A stretch of DNA of 64,000 nucleotides from positions 186,001 through 250,000 of the forward strand of contig CAWKIA010000023.1 of NCBI GenBank assembly GCA_963849635.1. Direction: 5' to 3'. The stretch comes from CAVRUD01 sp963849635. Its GTDB lineage: Bacteria; Chloroflexota; Chloroflexia; Thermomicrobiales; UBA6265. A model generated the notes under the pieces. The model saw nothing but the letters and a program-made list of their open reading frames with translations, was not told where the DNA came from and searched no databases. Positions within the stretch are counted from its first letter, which is position 1, and each line of letters opens with the position of its first letter. Shown here piece by piece: positions 8,960 to 17,440 of the stretch. A program made the translations under genes and the position numbers.

Positions 8960-9142
8960 AGGCGGCGAGACGGTGAGACACGAGACGCGAGTAGATCGTC
9001 ATCCTGAGCCTGCGAAGGATCTTGGCCGCCGCGCGGCCTTTGTTGCCGACCTCGATGCTACGCGGTGGATACGATGCCCCGCTTCCTCCAACGAGCACGA
9101 AGGCGCTAAAGCGCCAAGATCCTTCGCAGGCTCAGGATGACG
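8960..9142. repeat. Inverted-repeat element family A copy 1, with a short heptamer array
   Basis: From 8998 to about 9142, the inverted ends GTCATCCTGAGCCTGCGAAG and CTTCGCAGGCTCAGGATGAC enclose about 145 bp. Inside are subterminal hairpins GGCCGCCGCGCGGCC and GGCGCTAAAGCGCC. Just before it, 8960-8996 holds approximate 7-nt units of the GAGACGN type. It separates the VOC operon from the MFS gene. Confidence 0.85.
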
Positions 9143-9168
9143 TCGGGTGGGGGCTCTCTTCTCCCTTC

Positions 9169-10617
9169 TCACACCCGTACCGGTTCCGCATGCGCAATAG
9201 CCGTCGATGGGGACGGTCGAGCGTCGGTCGCCGGCTCCTTCACCGTCGGCCGCGCCGGGAATCGGGCCGCTACCAGGATGCCGAGCGCGATGATGCCGAT
9301 CATGAGCAGATCCTGGGTGGCCAGGCTGGCGCGGGCCGCCGTATCCCCCGAACTGAAGGCGGCGATCAGGATGCCGCCGATCCCGGTGCCGAGCGCAATC
9401 CCGACCGTGTTGGCCAGGCTCATCGCCGAGGTCGTCGCGCCCTCCTGGCCCGGCGGCGACGAATCCAATACCACCAGGGAGATGGTCGAATAGGCGATCC
9501 CCATTCCCAGACCGGCGACGCCCCAGGCGATCGGGCCCAGGATCGCCGGAACGGAGGATGACAACGTGGCCAGGGTAAGCCCGATCCCGAGCACCAGGAT
9601 CGACAGCCCGGTCCGCACCAGCAACCGGCGGCTAAGCTTGTCCGAGTAGCGTGCCAGCAGCCAGGAGCCCGCCGTCCAGGTAACAGTCGCCGCTGTCAGC
9701 GCCAGCCCCGCGAACGTCGACGACCGGTCGCGAACATCGATCAGGGCCAGCGGCACGAAGGCGTCGACGCCGAAGAAGCCGAGGTTGAGCAGGCCCATGG
9801 TGGCAATCGCGGCCGGAGCGCCCGCCACGCCACGCAGCGTTCCCGCTGGCATGATCCGCTTCAGCGCCGGGAAAGCGACGGCGCCGCCCACCACGACCAG
9901 GGGGATGCCGACCAGCACGGTGTTCGCCTGGAATCCCACCAGCAGAGCCGCAACGCCCGCCGCCAGCAGCACCGCGTTCCGCAGCCGCGCCCAGTCCCGC
10001 GTCATCGCCGATCCGGCCGGAATCGAGGAGATCGCCCGCCAGGACATCAGCGCCGCGAAGATCGGAATCGGCACGATCCCCAGAAAAACCCAGCGCCAAC
10101 CGGCGAAGTCGGAGATGACCGCCGCCACAGCCGGGCCGATCAGCCCCGGCACGACCCATGCCGTCGAGAGTAAGGCCAGGAGCTTAGGCCGGGTGCTCTC
10201 AGGATACCCCCGGCCCATGACGACGTAGGCGACCGAGGTGATCACGCCGCCGCCAAACCCCTGCAACGCCCGGCCCGCGATCAGGACTGGCATCGAGGGC
10301 GCCAACCCACCGACGATCAAGCCGATGGTGAACATCCCGACCCCGACCATGAACGGCCGGGCGGGCCCGTGCAGATCGGCCTCATTCCCCGCGAAGGCGA
10401 GGCCGATCATGTTGGTCAACATGAAGGCGCTGAACGTCCAGCCGTAGTACGACAACCCGCCCAGGTCATCGACCACGGTCGGCATCACCGTCGCCACCGC
10501 GAGGGCTTCGAACGCCGCCCCGGTAATCGTCAGCACGACCCCGATCGTCAGCAGGCGGTACGCCGGCCCCCAGGGACCTTCAGCGTTGCGTTGTGATCTA
10601 ACGGATGCGGTCGCCAT
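9169..10617 (-). CDS. MFS transporter (14-helix DHA2-like drug exporter)
   Basis: A 482-residue integral membrane protein with about 14 hydrophobic segments, beginning LLTIGVVLTITGAAFEALAV. Residues VATVMPTVVDDLGG and LIAGRALQGFGGGVITSVAY match MFS motifs of proton-driven drug exporters (motif D and the R-x-x-Q-G-x-G-x-G motif B/C region). Length fits DHA2 family members. The substrate is unknown. It is flanked by a family A repeat and a heptamer array, so it is probably transcribed on its own. Confidence 0.85.
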   Translation of the reverse strand: MATASVRSQRNAEGPWGPAYRLLTIGVVLTITGAAFEALAVATVMPTVVDDLGGLSYYGWTFSAFMLTNMIGLAFAGNEADLHGPARPFMVGVGMFTIGLIVGGLAPSMPVLIAGRALQGFGGGVITSVAYVVMGRGYPESTRPKLLALLSTAWVVPGLIGPAVAAVISDFAGWRWVFLGIVPIPIFAALMSWRAISSIPAGSAMTRDWARLRNAVLLAAGVAALLVGFQANTVLVGIPLVVVGGAVAFPALKRIMPAGTLRGVAGAPAAIATMGLLNLGFFGVDAFVPLALIDVRDRSSTFAGLALTAATVTWTAGSWLLARYSDKLSRRLLVRTGLSILVLGIGLTLATLSSSVPAILGPIAWGVAGLGMGIAYSTISLVVLDSSPPGQEGATTSAMSLANTVGIALGTGIGGILIAAFSSGDTAARASLATQDLLMIGIIALGILVAARFPARPTVKEPATDARPSPSTAIAHAEPVRV

Positions 10618-10659
10618 AGCGCGATGCTGCTCTCAATACCTATCAATTGCGGGCCATGC

Positions 10660-10740
10660 TCACGGTTCTCGGTTCTCGGCTCTCGTTTCTCGATTCTAGG
10701 CACTCGGCACTCGGTACTCGGTACTCGGTACTCACTGCGT
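10660..10740. repeat. Heptamer array (TTCTCGG / CACTCGG / TACTCGG type)
   Basis: About ten consecutive 7-nt units: TTCTCGG twice, CTCTCGT, TTCTCGA, TTCTAGG, CACTCGG twice, TACTCGG twice and TACTCAC. It lies between the MFS gene and the FMN reductase gene and reaches the stop codon of the latter. A similar ten-unit array of a different heptamer lies at about 26657-26726. Confidence 0.8.
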
Positions 10741-11409
10741 AACCAGCGCCTCCCGCTCCCACTCCTCCAGCGGCACCGAGATCGGGCGGCGCAGCCGGGA
10801 TGCCAGGTCGATCAACTCGGTGACCACCGCCCGCATCCGGGTGAGGCCGTTCTGATCGGTCACCGCCTCGTTCTCCTGGTCCACGCCACTCCCCGAGATG
10901 GTTGCGACGATTGGGACCGAAATGCCGTTGAGACCCCGGGCGGAGTGGTGCAGCGCGTTGATCGTGTTCATCGACCCGGGCCCGCCCATCGCCATCAGCC
11001 CGACCGGCTTGCCCTGAAGGTAGGGGGCATCTTCGTTCCAGAGGAAGTTCAGACAGTCGAGCACGTTCTTGACCGCCCCGGTGACGGTGCCGTGGTAGGT
11101 CGGCGAGGAAAAGATGAAGGCATCGGCTCCCCGGCAGACCTCGATCAGCCGGGCGAGGCTTTGCGGGTAGGCATCAAGCGGCTTGTCGTCGTCGTAGAGC
11201 GGCAGGTCCAGCTCGCGCACATCGGCCAGGATCGCGACCGCGCCCGCGTCATCCGCCATCCGCAGGGCCGTCTTGAGCATGATCAGGCTCTTCGATCCGA
11301 TCCGGGTACTTCCGCCGATCCCGACGATGCGGACGGGGTGCGTGCCGCCGATGCCGTTGGCCCTCCCGGCAAGCACGCTGGGCAGGTTCGGATCCAACAC
11401 ACTGATCAT
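10732..11409 (-). CDS. NADPH-dependent FMN reductase family protein
   Basis: A 225-residue flavodoxin-fold reductase. The N-terminal phosphate-binding loop is GIGGSTRIGSKSL, and the flavin-contact loop SSPTYHGTVTGAVKNVLDCL is typical of the NADPH-dependent FMN/azo reductase family. It also has the glycine-rich LMAMGGPGSMNTI segment. AAGGGAGG precedes the ATG at 11407-11409. Its start overlaps the stop of the upstream arylamine N-acetyltransferase gene by 3 bases, so the two should be translationally coupled. The pairing suggests joint action on aromatic nitro or amine compounds. Confidence 0.85.
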   Translation of the reverse strand: MISVLDPNLPSVLAGRANGIGGTHPVRIVGIGGSTRIGSKSLIMLKTALRMADDAGAVAILADVRELDLPLYDDDKPLDAYPQSLARLIEVCRGADAFIFSSPTYHGTVTGAVKNVLDCLNFLWNEDAPYLQGKPVGLMAMGGPGSMNTINALHHSARGLNGISVPIVATISGSGVDQENEAVTDQNGLTRMRAVVTELIDLASRLRRPISVPLEEWEREALVTQ

Positions 11410-12119
11410 CTGGCAGCCTCCCTTTCTGAACGGAAACGCGAAAGATCGATCCCGAAATAGGCGATGAGGGCGGCCTGGAGCGCGGCGTCGTCATCAAGTG
11501 GCGTCTCGGTCCGCTCGCCGTCTGCCGTGATCGTCAGCATCCCCGGGCGGATACTGACCCGCCCATCGGCCGTGAGCCGGGTGCACATCGGCCCCTGCCG
11601 AAAGTGGTTGTCGGGCTCCGTCTCGAAGTAGCGGCAACGGGACAGGAAATCATCTAGCGTACGCGGCGTGAACGAGAAGCGCTGGTGCTCCCGCCAGTCA
11701 CCTCCTGCAACCTGTTGCCAGATGTATCCTGCTCCCCCGCGCCGCTCGATCTGGGAAACCATGCCGTCGGCGGGATCGGGTGGCCCCGGCTCACCCCAGG
11801 CATCCGGCCCCGGCACGTCCAATGGAGTGGCGGGTGAGGTACGTCCCGCGCCGACATCGACCAACCACCTCCCCGAGCCAGGGAACGTCACGATGAGCGC
11901 GAGATGGTCGAACGGATCGGAGTAGCCGCCGTCCTCGGTGAACTGGCACGCCACCCGAACGACCGTAAAGCCCAGATCTTCCAACAAGATTGCCAGCATC
12001 CCATTGAGCTCGAAGCAATACCCGCCCCGCCGCTCCCCGACGATCTTCGCGTAAAGTCCCGCCGGATCCAGCCTCAGCGGCCGAGCCAGTGGCACGATAT
12101 CCAGATTCTCAAACGGCAC
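11406..12119 (-). CDS. nat: Arylamine N-acetyltransferase; true start uncertain
   Basis: NAT-family enzyme that moves acetyl from acetyl-CoA to arylamines or hydrazines through a Cys-His-Asp triad. Visible: Cys in ERRGGYCFELN, His in PFDHLALIV and Asp in RWLVDVGAG. The annotated GTG at 12119 leaves out about 35 in-frame residues (SEYLARIGYTG...VLAHLRAVPFENLDI) that are conserved NAT sequence. With them the Cys falls near position 70, as in known NATs. That reading continues to about 12224 but meets no normal start codon before running into a palindromic C-rich repeat, so the start may have been lost or altered there. Confidence 0.8.
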   Translation of the reverse strand: MPFENLDIVPLARPLRLDPAGLYAKIVGERRGGYCFELNGMLAILLEDLGFTVVRVACQFTEDGGYSDPFDHLALIVTFPGSGRWLVDVGAGRTSPATPLDVPGPDAWGEPGPPDPADGMVSQIERRGGAGYIWQQVAGGDWREHQRFSFTPRTLDDFLSRCRYFETEPDNHFRQGPMCTRLTADGRVSIRPGMLTITADGERTETPLDDDAALQAALIAYFGIDLSRFRSEREAAR

Positions 12120-12225
12120 CGCCCGCAGATGCGCCAGAACGACTCCCGTCAGCGTCTCTAGTGTCAGTTCAGTTGATCCGGTATACCCAATCCGGGCCAG
12201 ATACTCACTTGCGCTGAGCGTCGTC

Positions 12226-12281
12226 TCCCCCCTTCCCCCTGCCGCAGCGGGGGAAGGGGGGCCGGGGGGCTAGGGGGCGTT
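12226..12281. repeat. C/G-rich palindromic repeat, family D copy 1
   Basis: CCCCTTCCCCCTGCCGCAGC is followed by GGGGGAAGGGGG, a long hairpin, then CCGGGGGGCTAGGGGG. A close copy is at 18244-18297, and degenerate relatives occur near 21013-21062 and 26588-26645. This copy touches the 5' end of the N-acetyltransferase reading frame. Confidence 0.75.
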
Positions 12282-12293
12282 CAAGCGTCGCCA

Positions 12294-14258
12294 TCATCTG
12301 TCTTCCCCGCCCCCGCCAATCCAGCGATCAAACCACCCCCGCGTCCGCCGCAGCAGATCGATCTGATGGTTGCGCTCGCGAACACCGTGCGGCTCACGCG
12401 GATAAACCACATAGCTCGAACGGCACCCCGTGCTCCCGCAGCGCCCGGGCGAAGAACTCCGCCTGGGAGAGCGGGACGCGCTCATCCGCCTCGCCATGCA
12501 GGATCAGGACAGGAGTCTTCACCCGATGGGCGAACGAGATCGGCGAGATCGCGTCGTGCTGATGCGGCCCGATCCCTTCCCAGCCGGTGCTACCGCCGAG
12601 ATCGGCCTCGAAGTGGGGTAAATCGCTGGTGGCGACCATCATCCCCCAGTCGCTCACCCCGGCCCCCATCACGCCCGCCTTGAACCGGTCAGTCTGGCCG
12701 ACGGCCCAGGCGGTCATGAACCCGCCCTGGCTCCACCCGCCGATCCCGAGCCGGTCCGCATCGGCGACGCCCTCCGCCACCAGGATGTCCAACCCGGTGA
12801 CGATATCGCCCCAGTCGTCCAGCCCGACCGCCCCGGCCACCTTCGAGGAGAAGGCATGGCCGTGACCCATGCCGCCCCGCGGATTGGGCAGGAAGACGGC
12901 GTAGCCCGCCAGCGCCAGCCACTGGGCCGAAGGCGATGTCCTGAGCTGGAAGTCGTCGGCGTATCGGCCGTACGGACCGCCATGCGGCAGGGTGATCGTC
13001 GGAAAGGGGCCGTCTGCCCGCGTCTTGCCCGGCGGCAGGACGAGGAGCCCGTCAATGCCGAGGCCGTCGGCCGCCTGCCAGGATAGGCGCTCCTGGGTGC
13101 CCCAACTGAATTCCCGTAGCTCGGGCCGGATGTCACTGATCCGGCGCAGCGGTGCCGAGCCATCGGCCGGACCCGCCCAGACATCGGCCGGTTCCGCCCC
13201 GCCACTCCGGACCAGCGCAACGACCGACCGATCGCGGTCCGTGTTCACCCCCTGGATGGTGCCCGGCGACTCGAAGAGGGTGATCAACTCCTGTTTTGTC
13301 TCGTCCCAGCGGGCCAACCAGGAGTCGAGTCCCTGGAAAACGGTGACCAGAGGTTGCGGACCCGACCCGGCGACAATCCCACCGACGCAGGCGGGGAGAT
13401 CGGGGGTCAGATTGCGGGGCGTGGAAAGCTGCATTCCTGGTGTTTCGCCTTCGGCCGGCACGGTCACCGCAAAGAGCGTCACCGCGCCGGTCGAAATCGG
13501 CGGTGTCTGGGCCACGTACCAGAGTTCCCAGCCGTTCGCCGTCTCCCGCCAGGTCAGGTCATCCCCGCCAGTTGACTGGGTCGCGAGATGATGCGCGCGT
13601 TCCGGCTTCCAAATCGACCAGATGGATCTGGCTGTCGAGCGTTCCGGGATCTGCATCCGGCAAGCTCCAGGAGAGGACCGCGAGTGGCCCGCCGTCCGGC
13701 CGCGGCGCGACCTCGGCCACGACGTGCCGATTCCCCAGAGCGTCGATCGTCCGCACCGCCCTGGTACGAAGGTCGAGGATGCGCAGTCGGGCATAGGGCA
13801 CCCGCTCGCCCCAGATGCGGGCATCTTCGCGCTCGTGCTCCCGGCGCTCGTCCTCTGCGGTTGGCTCATCCTTGGCCCAAAAGGCAACCTGCGTACGAGT
13901 AGGAAGGGGCGTATACCCGGCGATGCCGCCTCCCCATTCCGTCAGCGGTTCGGCTTCGCCGCCATCCAGGGCGATCCGGTGGAGTTGGGCCTTGCCCCGC
14001 TCGGTGCGATCGGAGGACGAAATAGAGCCAGCCGCCATCCGGGCTCCAGCGGGGGGAGCGGTCGTTCGCGCTTCCGGCGGTCAGCTTCCGGGCCGGGGTA
14101 GATCCGTCGACAGGGGCCAGCCAGATCGCGCACACCGGGTGCTCGCCCGCCTTGCCGACCGGACTGACCGTGAAGGCAACCCATTGGCCATCTGGGGAGA
14201 CGCGCGGATCTTCCGGCACATGGCCGTCGACGATCAACTCCGGGGTCAACTCAGGCAT
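12294..14258 (-). CDS. S9 family serine peptidase (prolyl oligopeptidase-like), three frameshifts
   Basis: An N-terminal WD40/beta-propeller region (ISPDG-type repeats such as EDPRVSPDGQWVAFTVSP and RWSPDGGWLYF) precedes a C-terminal alpha/beta hydrolase of the acylaminoacyl peptidase type. The triad is complete: Ser in GGWSQGGFMTAW, Asp in HGEADERVPLSQ, His in REPHGVRERN. The frame changes near 14015, 13590 and 12430, each equal to one extra base, and together they give a normal length of about 650 residues. Preserved catalytic residues on both sides suggest sequencing indels or a very recent pseudogene. The start overlaps the VOC gene by 8 bp. Confidence 0.8.
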
Positions 14259-14733
14259 CCCGCTCCTCCGAGGGCTCCGAGGCCGCCCCTCCGCCCCAGA
14301 GGGTGACGCGCTCGGTCAGTTCGACGACGTTCCCGTCGGGATCGTCCAGGTAGATGGCGTGGTCGCCGGGGCCAAACGTCCAGCCGTCCTCGACAGCGTA
14401 TCCGAGCGCTTCCAGACGCGCCTGCATCGTCGACAGCGTACCGGAGGGCACCCGCAGGGCAAAGTGGAGGTGCGCCCCGCCCCGGCCGCCGTGGATCGCC
14501 TTCTCACCGCCGGTCTCGACCGGCCACAGCCCAAGCGTTCCTTCCCGCCCGATGCTCAGCCAGACCGCGGGCCGCTCATCTCCCCATCGCTCGACCACCT
14601 GCAACCCCAGATGCTCCGCGTAGAACCGCTCGCTGGCGGCAAGATCGGCCACCTCCAGCACAAACTCGAACAGCCCAATGATGGGTGGCGCGGCGGGAAT
14701 CGCTACTGGTGTCGGCGGAGCAATCGACGTCAT
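14251..14733 (-). CDS. VOC family protein
   Basis: A 160-residue VOC protein. GLFEFVLEVADLAASERFYAEHLGLQVVERWG is the first module, and the C-terminal HAIYLDDPDGNVVELTERV is the classic metal-site end of glyoxalase/fosfomycin-resistance-type proteins. His (AHLHFALRV) and Glu (NVVELTE) are at ligand positions. AGGGAGG precedes the ATG. It overlaps the start of the peptidase gene, indicating coupled translation. Substrate unknown. Confidence 0.85.
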   Translation of the reverse strand: MTSIAPPTPVAIPAAPPIIGLFEFVLEVADLAASERFYAEHLGLQVVERWGDERPAVWLSIGREGTLGLWPVETGGEKAIHGGRGGAHLHFALRVPSGTLSTMQARLEALGYAVEDGWTFGPGDHAIYLDDPDGNVVELTERVTLWGGGAASEPSEERDA

Positions 14734-14767
14734 TTAAGGCCTCCCTGTCTGAATCCGCCACCGTCTT

Positions 14768-14887
14768 GTAGGGGCGGACCTCCGTGTCCGCCCGGTGGCA
14801 AACCGCGTCGTCCCCGGTTTGGAACGGCGTTTCCTCATGGTCATTGGTTGGTCGGCGGCCGGGCGGACACGGAGGTCCGCCCCTACG
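14768..14887. repeat. Inverted-repeat element family C copy 1
   Basis: The ends GTAGGGGCGGACCTCCGTGT and ACACGGAGGTCCGCCCCTAC are perfect inverted repeats around about 80 bp. A second copy is at about 63036-63157, with the same outer arms and a different inner pair (ACCGGTGT/ACATTGGT). Confidence 0.85.
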
Positions 14888-14969
14888 AAATCAGGCGGAA
14901 ATGGTCAGATTTACCCGCCCTACGCCTTCCGCACTTCCAGCCTGATCACCGGAATCCGACGGCTCGGTC

Positions 14970-15773
14970 TTACTCCAGCACGTCCGCGATCAGCGGCACC
15001 CGGGCAACCCAGCGGGCGAGCACTTCATCTCGATCCGCTCCCGATACCTCGCTCGCGCGGACCGGGATCGTCTCGGTCCCCTGCTCGATCAGGATCTCGG
15101 GGTGCGCCAGCAGGTTGTGATACCAGTCCGGGTTGCGGTCGCTGCCGTGGGCGGAGGCGAACACGTAGCGCGTATCGCCCTCCAGCAGGCAGCGCATCGG
15201 CACGATGTGCTCCCGGCCGCTGCGCGCCCCGATGGTGTGGATGAGGAGCATAGGCGGCGGATCGGGATATGGCGCCGGCACCTCGCCCCCGTTGGCGCGA
15301 AAAGCGGCGATCACGTCGGCATTCCAGTTCCGCTCGGTCTTGGCGTCGTCCTGATTCGCGGCGATAGGCTCCGGGACATGGACCGACCGGGCATTGCGCC
15401 GGAAGAAGTCGGGATCATCGATCCCCCAGGACGCAACCCGGCGGGGAAAGATCCGGATGACAGTTGAGTCCGGATTCATATCGTCCGCATCGATCACGAT
15501 CGCCCGCCCCCGGATCTCGATTCCACGAGGGTGCCGGGGTTCGGCCGATCCCAGATCATCGACCACGAAAGCCGCCCGCCCGGTGGCACGAACATCCCGT
15601 ACCTTCTTGCTAGCGCCCATGAATCGGCCCCCGACATCGATCGTGTCCAGTTCCTGGTTGTACCGAAAACCAACCGGCACAACGTGGGGCTGCCCCTCCT
15701 GGTTGGTCGTCGCCACCCTGCCCAAGCGCTGCCCGGCGAGATAGTCCAACTCTCCTGGCGTAAAGACACTCAT
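14970..15773 (-). CDS. Fusion: PPOX-class split-barrel domain plus deazaflavin nitroreductase-like domain
   Basis: Residues 1-140 (VFTPGELDYLAGQRLGRVAT, HVVPVGFRYNQELDTIDVGG) are a pyridoxamine-oxidase-type F420/FMN barrel. Residues 160-268 (PPPMLLIHTIGARSGREHIV, DGDTRYVFASAHG-like, NPDWYHNLLAHPEILIEQG) match the DDN/TIGR00026 nitroreductase family. Both are normally separate small proteins of related fold, so this is an in-frame duplication or fusion. The ATG at 15773 is preferred over the longer frame because the latter starts inside an intergenic heptamer array. Likely an F420- or FMN-dependent oxidoreductase; substrate unknown. Confidence 0.75.
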   Translation of the reverse strand: MSVFTPGELDYLAGQRLGRVATTNQEGQPHVVPVGFRYNQELDTIDVGGRFMGASKKVRDVRATGRAAFVVDDLGSAEPRHPRGIEIRGRAIVIDADDMNPDSTVIRIFPRRVASWGIDDPDFFRRNARSVHVPEPIAANQDDAKTERNWNADVIAAFRANGGEVPAPYPDPPPMLLIHTIGARSGREHIVPMRCLLEGDTRYVFASAHGSDRNPDWYHNLLAHPEILIEQGTETIPVRASEVSGADRDEVLARWVARVPLIADVLE

Positions 15774-15797
15774 GTTCGTCCACTTCTCTCTGCCGAT

Positions 15798-15914
15798 AAG
15801 ACGTGAGACGTGAGACGTGAGACGTGAGTAGAGAGACGGCAAGGCGGCAAGGCGCGCAAGGCGGCAAGAAGCACTCCGGTTCTCTCACGCTCACGTACTC
15901 ACGACTCACGTCTA
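15798..15914. repeat. GACGTGA heptamer array
   Basis: GACGTGA is repeated three to four times at 15803-15830, then GGCAAGGC-type repeats follow, then CTCACG-type units in the opposite sense at 15876-15910. A matching GACGTGA array occurs at 55812-55835. No gene. Confidence 0.7.
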
Positions 15915-16370
15915 TCACTCCAGCCAAACGCCGTTCTTCATCACGTCCCGGTCCGTCAGTTCCGCCGCCGTGCGCCAGGCCTGGATCTTCTCCGGAATGA
16001 CCTTAATCATCACGTACTCCGGCGTCTCCAGCCGCGGGTCGAAGTCGGTGTTGGTTGCAAAGCCCTCGGCCAGGGCAGGGTCGTCGGCGATCGCGATCAG
16101 CTCGACACGGCCGTCGATCATCACCACATCCCGCGTTCCACCCAGCCCAATCCGCGTCTTCCCGGCACGGCGCAGGTTGCGGGCCGTCCGGCTGTTCTCC
16201 GGCGTGGCGAAGATCAGCGCAGCGCCGTCCCAGAAGAACGTCAGCGGAATCAAGTAGCCCGTCCCATCAGGATCCGCCGAGGCGATCCAGGCGTCCATTT
16301 CGCTGGAGAGCAGGGCCAGGACGTTCTCGATTCGCTCTCTCGTGCTCCGGCGGACAGCTGCTTCGGTCAT
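15915..16370 (-). CDS. Pyridoxamine 5'-phosphate oxidase family protein
   Basis: A 151-residue split-barrel flavoprotein: RIENVLALLSSEMDAWIAS, then GYLIPLTFFWDGAALIFATP, RTARNLRRAGKTRIGLGGTR and a C-terminal YVMIKVIPEKIQAWRTAAE. These are typical of small PPOX-fold proteins binding FMN, F420 or haem. I used the ATG at 16368-16370, with GAGGAGC upstream, rather than the longer open frame, which runs through the divergent promoter region. Neighbour of a second split-barrel protein on the same strand. Confidence 0.8.
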   Translation of the reverse strand: MTEAAVRRSTRERIENVLALLSSEMDAWIASADPDGTGYLIPLTFFWDGAALIFATPENSRTARNLRRAGKTRIGLGGTRDVVMIDGRVELIAIADDPALAEGFATNTDFDPRLETPEYVMIKVIPEKIQAWRTAAELTDRDVMKNGVWLE

Positions 16371-16579
16371 TCGGTGCTCGCTCCTCGTCGCGGTGGAGGG
16401 GGCTGGTGCCCTGCGTCGTTTGGCACGAGCGCCGGACTTGCCGGTCGATACCTTCACCCTACACCCGGCACCGGGAAAAAGCAAGTACATACTGTTTTTA
16501 TTTGCGCATCTCCAGATTCGACTATAATCCGGGCGAACGGACCGCCCCGCGCGGCCCCGACCACCCAGGAAGTGACCCG

Positions 16580-17297
16580 ATGACCCAGGCCGAGCGCCAA
16601 CTAACGACCCGTCCCCAATCCACCCCATCGCCCGCTTCGGTTGCCGCCCGCACGGGCGCCAACGCCGCCCTCGACAGCCTGCCCACCAGCCGCCGCGAGC
16701 TGCTCGAAGCGATCAAGCGCTCCGGTGAGGCCGACATCGACTTCCTCGCCCGCCGCCTCGGCATCACCATCAGCGGCGCCCGCCAGCACCTCACTGCCCT
16801 CGAGCGCGACGGCCTCGTTGCCCACCGCCAGGAGCGCGCCGGTCCCGGCCGGCCGCGCCATCTCTTCTCCCTCACCGCCGCCGCGCGACGCCCTCTTCCC
16901 CCGCAACTACGTCGATCTCACCAACGAACTGCTCGAATACGTCCAGGAGGCCGACCCGGCACTCCTGGCCGAGATCTTCGAGAAACGCGGCCGCCGCCGC
17001 CTGGAGCGCGCCCAGGTCCGCCTCGCCGGCCTGCCCTTCCCCGAGCAGGTGGCGGAGATCGCCCACATCCTCGACGAAGACGGCTACCTCGCCGACTTCA
17101 TCGCCAACGATGACGGCAGCTACCTCCTCCGCGAGCACAACTGCGCCGTCCTCGGCGTCGCCCTCCGCTACGGCCACGCCTGCTCCTCCGAACTCGAATT
17201 CCTCCAGGACGCCCTCCCCACCGCTGTCGTCACCCGCGTCGCCCATCGCATCGCCGGCGGCCACATCTGCGCCTACGAGGTCCGCCCCAAGCCGTAG
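16580..17297 (+). CDS. SufR-like winged-helix regulator with a Cys triad, one frameshift
   Basis: The N-terminal winged helix (SRRELLEAIKRSGEADIDFL, RRLGITISGARQHLTALERD, GRPRHLFSLT) is of the DeoR/ArsR type seen in SufR. The C-terminal half has REHNCAVLGVA, YGHACSSELEFL and GGHICAYEV, three Cys spaced as in SufR-family iron-sulfur sensors. Such proteins repress Fe-S assembly or stress genes when holding a cluster. The frame shifts near 16888, equal to one extra base. It is divergent from the PPOX gene and upstream of the exported SOD, so oxidative stress control is a fair inference. Confidence 0.75.
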
Positions 17298-17440
17298 TCC
17301 GGACCACCACGCCCATCCAGCGGGGGTTCTCTTTAAGCACCGGGCACTGATCCACATTCGGGACATCGGAGTACGGACAAATAGGTCTGGCCAGCGTCGG
17401 CCGGACTATCCGTCCTTCGTCGCCGGCAGGAGTTTGGCAG

